This document shows positions 12,088 through 22,883 of a stretch of DNA of 64,000 nt, in pieces. A program made the translations under genes and the position numbers. How positions within the stretch are numbered: position 1 is the stretch's first letter; every line of letters starts with the position of its first letter. Below the pieces are notes generated by a model, which searched no databases, had not been told where the DNA came from, and was given only the letters and a program-made list of their open reading frames with translations. This DNA comes from Gonocerus acuteangulatus (Eukaryota; Arthropoda; Insecta; Hemiptera; Coreidae), in assembly GCA_946811695.1 (NCBI GenBank), contig OX328123.1, positions 153,455,122-153,519,121 on the forward strand, written 5' to 3'.

Positions 12088-12549
12088 CATATGTGTGTAT
12101 ATATATATACACATATTCATATGTTTGGGATTTGGTCATAATTATACACGTTTTAAAATAAACGTGTTATTTGCCATAGAGTTTTTATAAACATTTAACA
12201 TTTACGCTGAACATTGGTACGTAACTGAGCTCCGTTAGTTATAATGTGATGAATGAAAAACCTTAATTAAATAAAAGTTACTCACTCTACTTTGTGGACA
12301 ACAGTCTGAGCATGACAGCCCGACCACAGGCCTCTGCTGGTCATTCAAAGAGACGTTCAAACCAGCCTCCTTCAGGGAATAGAGAGATGACTCAAATGTC
12401 CGGATTGATGAGTTCCGAGACAGTGCTATCTGTTCCCTCTTGCGGAGCTGATATTGTGTCAATTGATGATGGAGAGATGAAGAGCTCTGTTTGATGCTCC
12501 CATTATAAGTTTCAAACAATTTAGTTGGCATGAGTTCCATCATTGCCAT
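2405..12549 (-). CDS. GPAT1: Glycerol-3-phosphate acyltransferase, GPAT1 (mitochondrial) type, partial, 4 exons
   Basis: The only host gene I recognise. GPAT1 transfers an acyl group from acyl-CoA to sn-1 of glycerol-3-phosphate, the first step of glycerolipid synthesis, at the mitochondrial outer membrane. Four exons on the minus strand (12549-12286, 6912-6757, 5026-4854, 2638-2405) join with compatible phases (0, 0, 2) and give about 275 residues. The N-terminal exon holds RPVVGLSCSDCC, like the family's RPxVGRCC block. The third holds the ILKxM..xLS..xIR helix. The fourth holds acyltransferase motif I, PLHRSHVDY, with the catalytic H and D. Motif I is GPAT1-like (HRSHxDY) rather than GNPAT-like. 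Motifs II-IV should lie left of base 1. The start is probably ATG at 12549, with further 5' untranslated exons to the right. Confidence 0.9.
2750..3575. mobile_element. Penelope-like element remnant: inverted pair of ends
   Basis: Two related ends face each other: 2750-2860 on the minus strand and about 3430-3570 on the plus strand, about 570 bp apart. The minus copy contains CTGATGA, one unpaired A, a GGCTTG/CAAGCC stem and GGAAC, which resembles a hammerhead ribozyme core as found in Penelope-like element termini. The plus copy keeps GATGAAGGCTTGAATTTCAAG but is decayed. Outer flanks (AGAATTTGTCAGGGC and its complement) also match. The spacer has no recognisable coding sequence. It lies in a GPAT intron. 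Confidence 0.55.
3576..4853. other. Intronic sequence without a recognised element
   Basis: AT-rich GPAT intron. The only local structure I see is a short hairpin at 4480-4500 (CAGGTCC, loop, GGGACCTG) and a GC-richer block at 4150-4260. No coding signal other than the exon that follows. Confidence 0.5.
4854..5026 (-). CDS. GPAT1: GPAT1 internal exon (173 bp)
   Basis: Acceptor ending TCTGTAG before 5026 and donor GTAAAA after 4854. It reads VLTEENVEDVINQTGYEE onward, parallel to VLNSSRVQEAI in GPAT1, then a charged helix ending ILKAMHSTLSDTVIR. It ends two bases into an Arg codon, which the next exon completes. Confidence 0.88.
5391..6260 (+). pseudogene. PIF/Harbinger transposase 5' fragment, interrupted by a LINE
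   Basis: From 6051 the frame reads TCWVHAMWLDKWKTGGVFNA, then RELNLYPDRFQNYYRMSHEC and FNQILALVKDDLQ. This matches the N-terminal part of Harbinger nucleases (WVHP...G.F..L..EL..D...F..YFRMS...F..LL..V). The catalytic DDE part is absent. A possible left end, TAAGGCCCAATTCACACACA at 5390-5409, resembles Harbinger TIRs with a TAA target site. I see no right TIR. A LINE (5478-5932) interrupts it. Confidence 0.65.
5478..5932 (+). mobile_element. 5'-truncated LINE with 12-bp target duplication
   Basis: The 3' end of a non-LTR retrotransposon ORF2. From about 5570 the frame reads KLLNRTELREAIGIITGHCK, then NKHLHRMKLVNSPICRWCGA and EEETPIHIIRDC. This is the C-terminal C-x2-C...H...C region (TGHCxLNxHLxxM) downstream of RNase H in several LINE clades. 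It stops at 5839-5841, followed by a short GC-rich 3' UTR and a GTATT-repeat tail. Flanks are identical: ATGGCAGCTAAA at 5466-5477 and 5933-5944, a 12-bp target duplication. The host of this insertion is the Harbinger fragment. Confidence 0.85.
6757..6912 (-). CDS. GPAT1: GPAT1 internal exon (52 codons)
   Basis: Acceptor TTGTTTTTCAG before 6912 and donor GTAAGA after 6757. It begins KTLPVADSLPVVN and ends FPYIYDS. It starts and ends in phase 0, matching both neighbours. It corresponds to the poorly conserved stretch between the RPxVG block and the VLNSSRV block of GPAT1 proteins, so its identity rests partly on order and phase. Confidence 0.8.
7195..7330 (+). repeat. Decayed 5' end of Helentron-like family C
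   Basis: CTGTCACACAGGAGCTGCAT followed by AAGCACATTCCTC and then TTTGCTTAAAATGACCTT matches, with substitutions, the ends at 18418 (minus) and 38636 (plus). Only about 130 bp are preserved. Confidence 0.65.
7355..7545. repeat. Degenerate short tandem repeat (GACCGGAAGTGG-like)
   Basis: Roughly 22-26 bp units built on GACCGGAAGTGGACCAGAGT recur six or more times with substitutions and indels. No coding potential. Confidence 0.6.
7725..8085. repeat. Old repeat: family B-like end plus GTAATTAC-rich block
   Basis: 7733-7775 (AGCGCACTAAGATGACACAG onward) is a decayed minus-strand 5' end of family B. 7795-8065 is a run of variants of GTGATTACA and GTAATTACAG separated by 10-20 bases, ending CATGCCCAACTCTG. 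That ending recurs near 24990-25005 in the foldback MITE, so this block is probably a decayed relative of it. Confidence 0.45.
8785..8870 (+). repeat. Decayed 5' end of Helentron-like family B
   Basis: AGTCCCACTTGCAGGAACTG and then CTTAGCGCGGCTCAGTTCAT match the family B start (see 43138). A further degraded copy is at 9905-9935. Confidence 0.6.
9100..9410 (+). pseudogene. mariner-type element, 5' fragment with transposase N terminus
   Basis: From 9248 the frame reads MPPIIVNPADCEVRAVIRFL, then NAKGLKPIDIHCEIGAVYGQ and NIMSDGMVRKI before a stop. This is the HTH region of the mariner subgroup with CEVRAVIRFLNAKG...EIH.....YG...MSxxMVR. About 145 bp upstream is a GTGTTTTTTAAGTAAGTACT end, resembling a TIR. 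The catalytic part is missing. It lies in the large GPAT intron between exons at 6912 and 12286. Confidence 0.85.
10886..12046 (+). repeat. CCCGTGC-type interspersed repeat (family D), copy 1
   Basis: Starts CTAGCTGAATACCCGTGCTT with a small CCGT/ACGG hairpin and ends with TTGATAGATGAGTGAGTGAG and a (TA)n tract. A second copy in reverse (52105-52838) shares the ends and inner blocks such as GCAAGGGTTC and CAGTTAATTTCTAGTAATTC. Copy 1 has about 430 bp extra (roughly 11150-11680, with a CGGGACTGTCCCGG palindrome at 11191), probably a secondary insertion. I cannot assign its class. Confidence 0.7.
12047..12082. repeat. (TA)n microsatellite
   Basis: AT dinucleotide tract at the 3' end of family D copy 1. 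Confidence 0.9.
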
Positions 12550-12553
12550 TACC
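12286..12553 (-). CDS. GPAT1: GPAT1 exon with the likely start codon
   Basis: The acceptor TTTTCTAG precedes 12553. The first ATG (12549) starts 88 codons in frame, MAMMELMPTK onward, with other Met codons at residues 3, 4 and 7. The exon ends at PQSR, followed by donor GTGAGT at 12285. The acceptor four bases before the ATG means at least one untranslated exon lies upstream, beyond 12557; I could not locate it. A Ser-rich stretch (QSSSS) and basic residues (LRKREQ) occupy the middle. The end of the exon matches the RPxVGxxC..CxPQS block of GPAT1 proteins. Confidence 0.85.
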
Positions 12554-12754
12554 CTAGAAAAGAATAAAACATTATTCAAGTAAGTATATATATTTTTATT
12601 AATAGTTTATCGCCACTCAGGCGATTAAACTGTGACAATAAAGTATTAATAAAAATAATAAATGAATGTTATCAGTGTTAAAACAAACAAATCGTAAGGT
12701 GGTACATAATAACTGAGTGAGAATTAAATAACTGAGTATATTTATTTCTATAAA

Positions 12755-12915
12755 TAAAAGAGAGAAAGAGAGAGAGAGGGGGCGATGGATATGGGGAGAG
12801 AGAGGGGGGGGGGAGAAATAAATACATTTCACCTACCGAAACACGATAAATAGAACTGTATTTAATGCTACAATAAACGAAAAAAATTAAAAAAAAAAAA
12901 AAAATTGAAAAGGGG
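12755..12915. repeat. Low-complexity purine tracts
   Basis: (GA)n with G-runs at 12760-12815 and an A-run at 12887-12903. No gene. Confidence 0.8.
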
Positions 12916-13050
12916 GGAACATAAACAGACAGAATATTAAAAACGGACTTATGGATGGACCTGATATTTGTAGGTATGAATGGAATAAATTCCAAAGTTA
13001 AAAAAAATAGTGTTTATAAATTGTCTCTTATTAGCTTTTCAATTAAGGTT

Positions 13051-13254
13051 ATTTATTTAAATTTTAATGTCCATTTATTATAAACAAAGAAAACAAGGAT
13101 GCGTTATCTATAAGTTACCAGCCTTTTCTAGCTTTGATAGGGATGCTGTATTTTCTTTTTTCGAAAGAAAAGCCACTGCCCCTAGTGGGAATCGAACCCA
13201 CGACCTTAAGCACAGAGTGCATACGCCTGAGCACTCAAGGCCACCGGGCCTCCA
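13051..13254 (-). mobile_element. tRNA-derived SINE, copy 1 (most complete)
   Basis: Read on the minus strand it starts GGAGGCCCGGTGGCCTTGAG (A-box-like TGGCCTTGAGTGCTCAGG), then GTCGTGGGTTCGATTCCCAC (B box), a body containing GTGGCTTTTCTTT and TAGATAACGCATCC, and a tail with AATGGACATTAAAATTTAAA. Other copies at 14590, 40990 and 49548 share the B box, GTGGCTTTTCTTT, TAGATAACC.GTCCTAAAAT and the ATGGACGTTAAAATTTA tail. The head looks like a tRNA, but its stems are too degenerate for a working tRNA. Confidence 0.85.
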
Positions 13255-13322
13255 AATATTTATATTTTACTAAAGTATATTGAATCCAAATTTTGAATAA
13301 TACCTTTATTTACGTAGACATG

Positions 13323-14490
13323 GTATGGTTGGGATTCGGCTAGGAGAAAAAAAACGTCAGACCTTCAGGAAGAAATCTGTATTGGACGTTTCGGCTGCAC
13401 ATTGGCAACCTTCTTCAGCTAAAAAATATATACAACTTATAAGTAAAAAAAATATGTACAACTTATATGTAAAAAAAGGCAGAAATGAGCGTAGTATATT
13501 CGTCATGACAATAAGTTTGAACCAATCTTATTTTTAAAACAATGAAAACGGCAAGGGTACCTTTGGCAAGGGAAAATATCGCCCACTGTTTGATCGGGCA
13601 ACAGTGCGAGAGCGAGAAATTCCTAGAGCTGAGTTTCATATTTAGAAGAGCAAGTTCAAGTGTCAGACACTCCCTAACCAAGCGCGCGACATCAGTTGCG
13701 CGAGTACCTAGTAGCGACACTGCTCTCCAGTGTTTAATGCTATTGGTCAATAACATTAATTACAAAACCGACAAACAAAACATCTCCCCTACTTACTCTG
13801 CCGTCTTCCATAAATTGTCCTGACCTCTTTTTTATCTTTGTTCCCAGGCTCCAGACAATTTTCTACTTGTGTGTCCCAAAATTCTTAACACCTTTTACAA
13901 CCTAGCAATTGAGTTCTTTCATCTTCACCGACTTACCACCTCCTCCTCCCCTCCCCCAGTCATAACTATAAAACCCCCTGTGTAGTTGCTGTCCCTCATA
14001 TTTTAAACCATGGTTACCTAAGTGTCTTCGAGGTCTTCCTCCCTCCCCCCTAGGCATTCTCTAGTGGTACGTATCTGTATATTGATTATTATAAATTGTA
14101 TTCACTTATAGAATAAATTGTTTTTCTCACAATATAAAAAATGTTAGTTTGTTGTATTGGTTAGTTTTTGTACTGTTTACTTACTACTTTCTACATGTTG
14201 TTTATTTTCCAACTACTTTATTTTCATTGTTTTAAAAATAAGATTGGTTCAAATTAATTCTCATGATGAATATACTACGCTCATTTCTGCCTTTTTATAC
14301 TTATAAGTTGTATATATTTTTTTACTTATAAGTTGTATATATTTTTTTTACTTATAAGTTGTATATATTTTTTAGCTGAAGAAGGTAGCCAATGTGCAGC
14401 CGAAACGTCCAATACAGATTTCTCCCTGAAGGTCTGACGTTTTTTTCTCCTAGCCGAATCCCAACCATACCTTGTCTGCGTATCACTGCA
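13323..14490. mobile_element. Penelope-like element remnant: inverted ends with hammerhead-like cores
   Basis: 13323-13547 and 14233-14475 are inverted copies of one terminal repeat, separated by about 685 bp. Each holds CTGAAGA, an A, a 6-bp stem (GGTTGC/GCAGCC at 13393-13410 on the minus strand; GGTAGC/GCAGCC on plus) and GAAAC, a hammerhead-like core. Such motifs are known from Penelope-like element termini. A 20-bp A/T unit (ACTTATAAGTTGTATATATT) is tandemly repeated beside each copy. The spacer carries the separate repeat at 13545-13775 and pyrimidine-rich DNA; no reverse transcriptase remains. Confidence 0.6.
13545..13775 (+). repeat. ~215-bp interspersed repeat, copy 1
   Basis: Runs from GGCAAGGGTACCTTTGGCAA to GGTCAATAACATTAATTA. 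It is about 95% identical by eye to 16528-16750 in the opposite orientation. GC-richer than its surroundings (AACAGTGCGAGAGCGAGAAA). No coding sequence that I trust. Confidence 0.75.
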
Positions 14491-14589
14491 ATGGCTAACT
14501 ATCTCCATCTCCACTACCTTTATTTAAATCATGTTTGATTAAAAAACATTAATATAGGGAGAAAATGTATTAGTCTTTTATATTAAAAT

Positions 14590-14765
14590 TGGCACGTGCC
14601 AAAGGGTCGTGGGTTCGATTCCCACTAGGGGTGGTGGCTTTTCTTTAGAAAAAAGATTAGGCATCAGCCCTATTCTAGCTGGAAAAGGGTAAACTATAGA
14701 TAACCTGTCCTAAAATTTGTAGTTAATAATAAATGGACGTTAAAATTTATTAAATAAATATTAAT
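14590..14765 (+). mobile_element. tRNA-derived SINE, copy 2
   Basis: Has GGTCGTGGGTTCGATTCCCA, GGTGGCTTTTCTTTAG, TAGATAACCTGTCCTAAAAT and the AATGGACGTTAAAATTTA tail of the family. The tRNA-like head is mostly lost. Confidence 0.85.
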
Positions 14766-14984
14766 ATTGGTTTCACCATAATATTTCCACTTAAATTTAT
14801 ATTCCTATACGTGTGTGTATATGTATATATATATATAAATATATACAAACATAATATACATTAATACAAAATGGAGCAAATCCCCTTATTTGCAAGTGCT
14901 CATAAATAAATAATTATTAAAAAGAGGTATGAAGATGGTGGAAGGGTATATTCAAATAAGATGAGTAGAAGCCTACAAAATTTT

Positions 14985-15060
14985 CATATTTAATTCTTAT
15001 TGCGACATTCGGACCTTATTGTCTTTCTTCAGGTATCGATTCTGTAATTATACATATTTT
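14985..15060 (-). repeat. Possible single Penelope-type end
   Basis: On the minus strand it reads CCTGAAGAAAGACAATAAGG then TCCGAATGTCGCAATAAG, similar in layout to the other Penelope ends here, but stem II is weak. A (TA)-rich microsatellite-like stretch lies at 14812-14845. Confidence 0.3.
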
Positions 15061-15849
15061 ATAACCAATATTATATACAATATATAATTACGGAATAGCT
15101 AACTGAATGAATAAATATCTTGGAGGGTTCTACCCATCTTATTGTTCATAATTTTCTATTGCATTTGAGTTTCCATTGACAATAGAATAGATTAGCATTG
15201 AAATAATAATATCAAATATAAATCCCCTATGTACTGCAAATTATTCTCACAGAGAGAGGTAGGATAATTGAAATAAATAAATAACAGAAGTTAAGTAACC
15301 CATATTTAAAATAATTTTTCTTAAACGAGAAGGAGAAATAATTACAATAATAAATAAAGTGAGAAATGTATATTTATTTGTAAATGAATAATGGAGGATT
15401 AAACTGAATCTCAGTAAAGTGTTATAAAAGTCAATAATACAAAGCTGGCAATATTGTGAGTTGCATGTGATGTAACAACTGGCAAAATGGAATCTTTTGG
15501 AAAATTCTAGATTTAAAGAAACGAAAGACATTTATTTATAAAATAGTACTTACAGAAGTAAATATAGCCACGGGTTTATTTTATTTAAGAAGTGAAGATT
15601 TTAACAGAAGTTCAAAACAATTCCTTTTGAAGTATTTCCGAAAGTCTTCGGTAAAAGGGAGCAGAATCGTGCTCCATTTCAACTAAATCACAAACTTTCA
15701 TAGTTGAAACTAACAGTAATTTTATAATAGAAGTAGGGGTAGGAGTAATGGAACGCAGTCAAGGGCAACAAACTCTCCCGCGGAATTCAACTTGCTAAAG
15801 ATGGAACGATTCCATAGTGATCGACAAACAGGATGCCTTTCACGTTTAT

Positions 15850-16243
15850 GAGTAGGGACCATTGAGTTAGTAGATAGTGGAGGGAGTGTTATCTATCTCC
15901 CAATGCTAAAAAAGTGTAGGTCTGAAATCGGCCATGCCAGTGTGACAAAAGTACCAGTAGTGACGCGCGAAAATTTGAATCTGAATATGATCGTAAACAA
16001 ACGATGAATTTGAACGAATATATATATCATATTCTTATTGATTTATATTTATACATATACATAAATGTTAATTTATACGAATACGACACATAAATTCGTT
16101 TAATTTCATTGTTTGTTTACAATAATATTCAAAAATTCACCTTTTCGCGCGCTTTTTGTCACACTGACATGGCCGATTTTAGGCTTCAACTTTTATCGTT
16201 TAGACTCCCTCCCCTCCCTTCTAACTCAATGGTAGGGACCGGA
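15850..16243. mobile_element. Foldback element, ~390 bp
   Basis: Arms of about 170 bp are inverted: TAGGGACCATTGAGTTAG ... AATCGGCCATGCCAGTGTGA ... GCGCGAAAATTTGAAT on the left and its complement (ending CTCAATGGTAGGGACC) on the right. The centre is AT-rich. Arms differ by substitutions and short indels, so it is not young. Confidence 0.7.
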
Positions 16244-16256
16244 TTTTTAGGTTAAA

Positions 16257-16455
16257 ATAAGCACCCAATTAGGTTTTTGCAACAGGCATAATAGGTCTTT
16301 TTAGGTTTTTATTTAAAAATCCATTTTAGGTTTTTTAGGTGATAAAAATGTTTTGAGTAGGATCAAAAATAGGTCTTTATAGGTTTTTATTTAAAAATCC
16401 AGTTTAGGTTTTTTTAGGTGATAAAAATGTTTCAATAGGTTCGAGAAATAAGTTC
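16257..16455. repeat. 78-bp tandem duplication, TAGGTTTTT-rich
   Basis: AGGTCTTTTTAGGTTTTTAT at 16293 recurs at 16371 with the following ATTTAAAAATCCA.TTTAGG and GTGATAAAAATGTTT. Two full units and partial edges. Confidence 0.75.
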
Positions 16456-16527
16456 AACCTATCATAAAGCTAGGTTTACACGGGCGAGAAATTGCGCGAG
16501 TTTTCTGTCCGACAGTCCGGTCTGTCG

Positions 16528-16750
16528 GTCTGTCCGTAATTAATGTTATTGACCAATAACATTAAACACTGGAGAGCAGTGTCGCAACTAGGTACTCGCG
16601 CAACTGATGTCGCGAGTTTGGTTAGGGAGTGTCTGACACTTGAACTTGCCCTTCTAAATATGAAACTCAGCTCTAGGAATTTTTCGCTCTCGCACTGTCG
16701 CCCGATCAAACAGTGGGAGATATTTTCCCTTGCCAAAGGTACCCTTGCCT
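16528..16750 (-). repeat. ~215-bp interspersed repeat, copy 2
   Basis: Inverted relative to 13545-13775. It is preceded at 16473-16527 by GTTTACACGGGCGAGAAATT and a TCTGTCCGACAGTCCGG palindromic stretch, which may be the true end of this copy. A terminal-repeat transposon is possible but not shown. Confidence 0.7.
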
Positions 16751-16799
16751 CGGAAGTGTGTGTCAAGTGATGGCACAACTGAACATTGATCGTACAATC

Positions 16800-16950
16800 A
16801 ATTTAGTAACCTTGCCATCGCTCACGTATCTGGGGTCATAAAAGTATTTCACGAAAGGTCTAACCAAAATAATAACTGTTTCTATTTGAAGCTTTCCAAA
16901 TGACACTAGGGACCGCGCTAAGATGACGTAGTTCCAGCGAGTCGGACTTT
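16800..16950 (-). repeat. Solo 5' end of Helentron-like family B
   Basis: Minus strand: AAGTCCGACTCGCTGGAACT, then ATCTTAGCGCGGTCCC, then the AAATAGAAACAGTTATTATT block shared with 34746-34800 and 43200-43250. Confidence 0.7.
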
Positions 16951-17269
16951 GACGTCTTCTGGGCGGCATAGAAACTGAAAATTGACTTGGAAAGAGCTGT
17001 TTGTGTGAGTTGAAATTGCATCAAACGGTGTCACAATGTAAACGGATTTTGAGCTCTCTGCCGCAACAACTTGCGACAGTGACTCGCGCGAGAGCTCGCG
17101 GGACAACTTGCTTTCAAGTGTCGGGTAAAATTGCATCTACATGTTTACGACTACGCAGCGAATACTGACAAGGCCTACGTACTTACAACGCCAGCAGGCT
17201 TACTTACCGCGGAGAATAAATAACTTAGAAATTAACACGAAATTATCAAAATTCAATATAAATACTCCT

Positions 17270-18418
<1,149 letters not shown>

Positions 18419-18419
18419 T

Positions 18420-19050
18420 GGGTGACAGACTTTTCTTAAAGATTTTTACAATAATGAGCTTAATTGTCTTCTATCGCTGTATCCAGATACAGTCCTCGGA
18501 TTTACAGATGGATCAAAATCCAGAGAAGGCACTGGGTCAGAAGCGTTAATAGGAAATTGTAAATTTGGTATTAAATGAAATTACAATTTTTCAGCAAAAT
18601 TACAGAGATTAATTTTGGCATTAAAAAAATTCTGGAAAAAAAACAGTTCCAAACAAGCTATTATTATATGTTCCGATTCACTAAGTTCTCTACTCTCCCT
18701 CACTAATTACCCTCCTCAAGTATACGGAGACGCACACAATAATGGCAGAGATATTTCAACAAATACACGACCTACAAACTTACAGCATACAAGTTGTTCT
18801 TCTATGTATAGAAAAATGAATATGCTGATAAATATGCTAAAAGCAGAAAGATGTGTAGTGGACGTGGAAGACTTGACGATATGAGACTTAAACAAGGACA
18901 TAAAAAATTACTTACATATGAATGGCAAAAACTTGGACGAACACAAATAACAACAAATAAAGAAAAATATAGAAACAGAAATATAGAAAAAATATTAATA
19001 TATAAGAGTGTGAAAATGATTCCAAAATACGTAATCTTTAATCAGAGGTG
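18420..19050 (+). pseudogene. LINE RNase H fragment
   Basis: From about 18480 the frame reads YPDTVLGFTDGSKSREGTGS, then after a stop FSAKLQRLILALKK and AIIICSDSLSSLLSL. TDGSK, the SAEL-like SAKLQ and CSDSLS are the RNase H blocks carrying the catalytic D, E and D. Then come decayed sequence and a C-terminal piece DKYAK..., DDMRLKQGHKKLLTYEWQKL. The reverse transcriptase part is absent and the piece abuts the family C element at 18418. Confidence 0.75.
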
Positions 19051-22000
19051 GGCGTAATCATAATTGAAGGGCTCAGTGCCCAAAGGTAGACTAACCTACA
19101 ATTAGAACTAACTGAGAAAATTGGAGTTAAAGTTAAGAAAAAGCTAAAAACAATTAGTCCGACTCGCAGGAACTGCAGCATCTTAGCGCGGTTCCGTTCA
19201 TGTCCCTAATGCCATTTGATAAGCTTAGAAAATAAATAAACTTTTTTTTTTTTTTTTTTATATATCTCGTGAAAATTGTCAAAATCCTCTCGAACATCTC
19301 GAATAAAAGTCATATTAAGGCGTCAGGGACACCGACAGTAGCTAACTTTTACACAGAAGCGGAAATTACAGAATCTGGCTCTCATTCTAAAGCAAAGCTC
19401 TATAAATCAATACAAAATATGCCTAATAAAGCCTTTCTAGAGGATACAGAAGCATGGGCGTATATGAGGGGGGCTGAGGGGGCTGCAGCCCCTCCCGAAA
19501 TTTTGAATTGTTGATAAAAACTTCTCGTAAAACCCTTAAAAATAAATTAAATAAGATCACTTAGTTCATAAAACATATTTTATTTTACGTGTAATAGCGT
19601 TTTAGTTTCCTAAAACTATTCCAAGCTCTAAATATTTAGTATTCCATACCCTGGAAATGGTCCCCCCCGAAATTGTTTTTATACACGCCCATGTACAGAA
19701 GGATCAAGAAGAAGTACACAAGATTGAGTAGAATACCCTGCCTAATATAGCCTATATAGAATAATATGCCGAATAAAACCTATCTAGTAAATACACAAGG
19801 ACAAATAAAAGTCTTGACGAATAACAAGTCAAAAAAAAAAATTATTTAACAAAATAAAACAAAGTTTAGTTGCCCAACTACAATAGAATAATATACCTAA
19901 TTAAGTCTATGGAGTAGACACAAATGGACCAAAAACAAGTCTTGTGGAATATTGTTTTTTTTTCTAATTAAATACTTTTTATCAATGTTTAGTATATAAC
20001 CTTTGTTGAAAACTATTGATTGCTAATTGATGAATCGGTTTACAACTAAGTAGTCTTTATGAATATTTAGTATATAACCTTATGTTTGGATCTGAGTTTT
20101 TGTGGTGCTCTCCGCCTAGGCTTTGTATTTGTGTCGGCAGATACCTGGGGTATATTTACAGCTCTTGAGGATTAACTCTTAGCAGGTAAATTTCCTGCGG
20201 CCCCCGTTTAAAATTCACCATTGAAACCGAAACCAATAACGGACGGACATTTGAAGGAAATCGACAAATCCAAAGTTGACATTTCATATGGTACAGCCTG
20301 ATATATTTTTAACAATGAATTGTTTTTCTTATTTTAATTAATCTGTTTTATTGTCAACTACATTATCCAACTTTAAGTAATTAAAAAATAACAAGGAATA
20401 AAAACAAACAAAAAGAACCGTTCGAATAAACGAAATCAATTACTTCAAAGTTAAAGCACTTATTTCTCCGATTGACATAGCCTAATCAAAAATTGTTTCA
20501 GAATCTTTTTTGTAGAACATTTAGTAAGCTTTCGCATGGTAACCCTCCGTTTACCAATATTCCTAACAGTCTTCGAGACATTAGGGAATGTATACGAAGT
20601 TCCCAAAACATTTCATGTCTGTTAATAAAATATTTTATTTTAATCCTTCCTTGGCTCCAAACGTAACCAAAATTTTAACATATTAGTGTTGATGAAATTA
20701 AACATGTAGAAAATGTTTCAACTGAACCCCATTATTATAAGTATCAATATCATAGACAAAAAGAACAGTTCGAATAAGCGAAATCAATTACTTTAAAGTT
20801 TTAAGCACTTATTTCTCCGATTGACATCGCCTAATCAAAACTTTCATTAGAACGTTTTTTGTAGAACATTTAGTAAGCTTTCTAATGGTATTCTTCCGTT
20901 TCCCAAATTCTCAACCTTTTTCGAGATATTAAGGAAAGTATACAAAGTTACCAAAACTTTTTTATGTCTGTTAGTGAAATATTTTATTCTATCCCTTCCT
21001 TAACTCCAAACGCAACCAAAATTTCAACATATTAGTTTTAATGAAAGTAGAACATGCAGTAAATGTTTCAACTGAATCCCAAACCAAATAAAAGTCCGAC
21101 TCGCAGGAACTGCAGCATCTTAGCGCGGTTCCGTTCATGTCCCTAGTGCCATTTGATAAGCTTAGAAAAGAAATAATCTTATTATTTTTTTTTTTTATAT
21201 ATATCTCGTGAAAATTGTCAAAATCCTCTCGAACATTTGGAATAAAAGTGATATTAAGGCGTCAGGGACACCGACAGTAACTAACTTTTACACAGAAGCG
21301 GAAATTACAGAATCTGGCTCTCATTCTAAAGCAAAGCTCTACAAATCAATACAAAATATGCCTAATAAAGCCTTTCTAGAGGATACAGAAGCATGGGCGT
21401 ATATGAGGGGGGGGGGCTGAGGGGGCTGCAGCCCCTCCCGAAATTTTGAATTGATGATAAAAACTTCTCGTAAAACCCTTAAAAATAAATTAAATAAGAT
21501 CACTTAGTTCATAAAACATATTTTATTTTATGTGTAATAGCGTTTTAGTTGCCTAAAACTATTCCAAGCTCTAAATGTTTAGTATTCCATACCCTGGAAA
21601 TGGTCTCAGCCCCCCCCCCGAAATTGTTTTTATATACGCCCATATACAGAAGGATCAAGAAGAAGAACACAAGATTGAGTAGAATACCCTGCCTAATATA
21701 GCCTATATAGAATAATATGCCGAATAAAACCTATCTAGTAAATACACAAGGACAAATAAAAGTCTTGACGAATAACAAGTCAAAAAAAAAAAATTATTTA
21801 ACAAAATAAAACAAAGTTTAGTTGCCCAACTACAATAGAATAATATACCTAATTAAGTCTATGGAGTAGAAACAAATGGACCAAAAAAAAAGTCTTGTGG
21901 ATTATTGTTTTTTTTTTCTAATTAAATACTTTTTATCAATATTTAGTATATAACCTTTGTTGAAAACTATTGATTGCTAATTGATGAATCGGTTTACAAC

Positions 22001-22766
22001 TAAGTAGTCTTTATGAATATTTAGTATATAACCTATGTTTGGATCTGTGTTTTTGGGGTGCTCTCCGCCTAGGCTTTGTATTTGTGTCGGCAGATACCTG
22101 GGGTATATTTACAGCTCTTGAGGATTAACTCTCAGCAGGTAAATTTCCTGCGGACCTTCTGCTTCTAAGGGCATTGAACCGCTATATTCGCTCATAGTAT
22201 CTAACCGTTGTGAAGTTTATTTTTTGGATTTAGGACTTAATATACATATGTAGACTAAATCATAGCAAGAAGTAATCCTCCGTCGTCAGTTCTTAACTAT
22301 GTAGACTCGCTAATGTTATCCAATCTTAGATACATCGTATTTAAAATCCACAGCAAAAACACGACATTTCATCAGAATCCCATGCTGAATAAAACTTATA
22401 TAGAATAATATGCAAAATAAAGCCTATCTAGTGGATAAAAATAGAGGAAAAAAGCCGTTCGTGGTGGTAGAAAATCTTAAAAGTATTTCGCTCAGAAATC
22501 TCCGAAATATTGTCATTAATTTTACGTATCCTGTTTTATAGCCAAATAGATTTATATTCTGTAATCAATAAGAAAAACCTACTAACAATAAAAAACTATG
22601 GGTAACAGATGAAAATAGGGAATACCAAGAATAATTCTAAAGAACGAAATCAACACCAGTACTGTAATCTAGATATTCATACGGCATCTTCGAATTCTAA
22701 GAAACAAAATATTGATTCTAATTATACGTATCCTGTTTTATTGACAAATACATTTGGCTACTATAA

Positions 22767-22883
22767 GCAATTAAAAACACTAGGGAATATGCCAAAGAAC
22801 TCGGAGTAGGAGCCTCGACAGTTTCAAGACATTTGAAGGAAATCGACAAATCCAAAACTGACATTTCATACGGTACAGCCTGA
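22767..22883 (+). pseudogene. Helix-turn-helix peptide remnant inside family B
   Basis: A 38-codon open stretch without its own ATG reads AIKNTREYAKELGVGASTVS, then RHLKEIDKSKTDISYGTA and a stop. AKELGVGxSTVSRHLKE is a typical helix-turn-helix as in transposase N termini (Tigger/pogo/CENP-B-like). The end of the same peptide (HLKEIDKSK.DISYGTA) occurs in unit 1 at 20251-20305, where the first half is deleted. This suggests family B carries, or once carried, a piece of a transposase or regulator gene. I cannot name the family. Confidence 0.45.

Noticed and set aside
13170..13254. Functional tRNA gene at the SINE head
   Set aside because: The A and B boxes are present, but the stems do not pair well and the same head occurs in other SINE copies.
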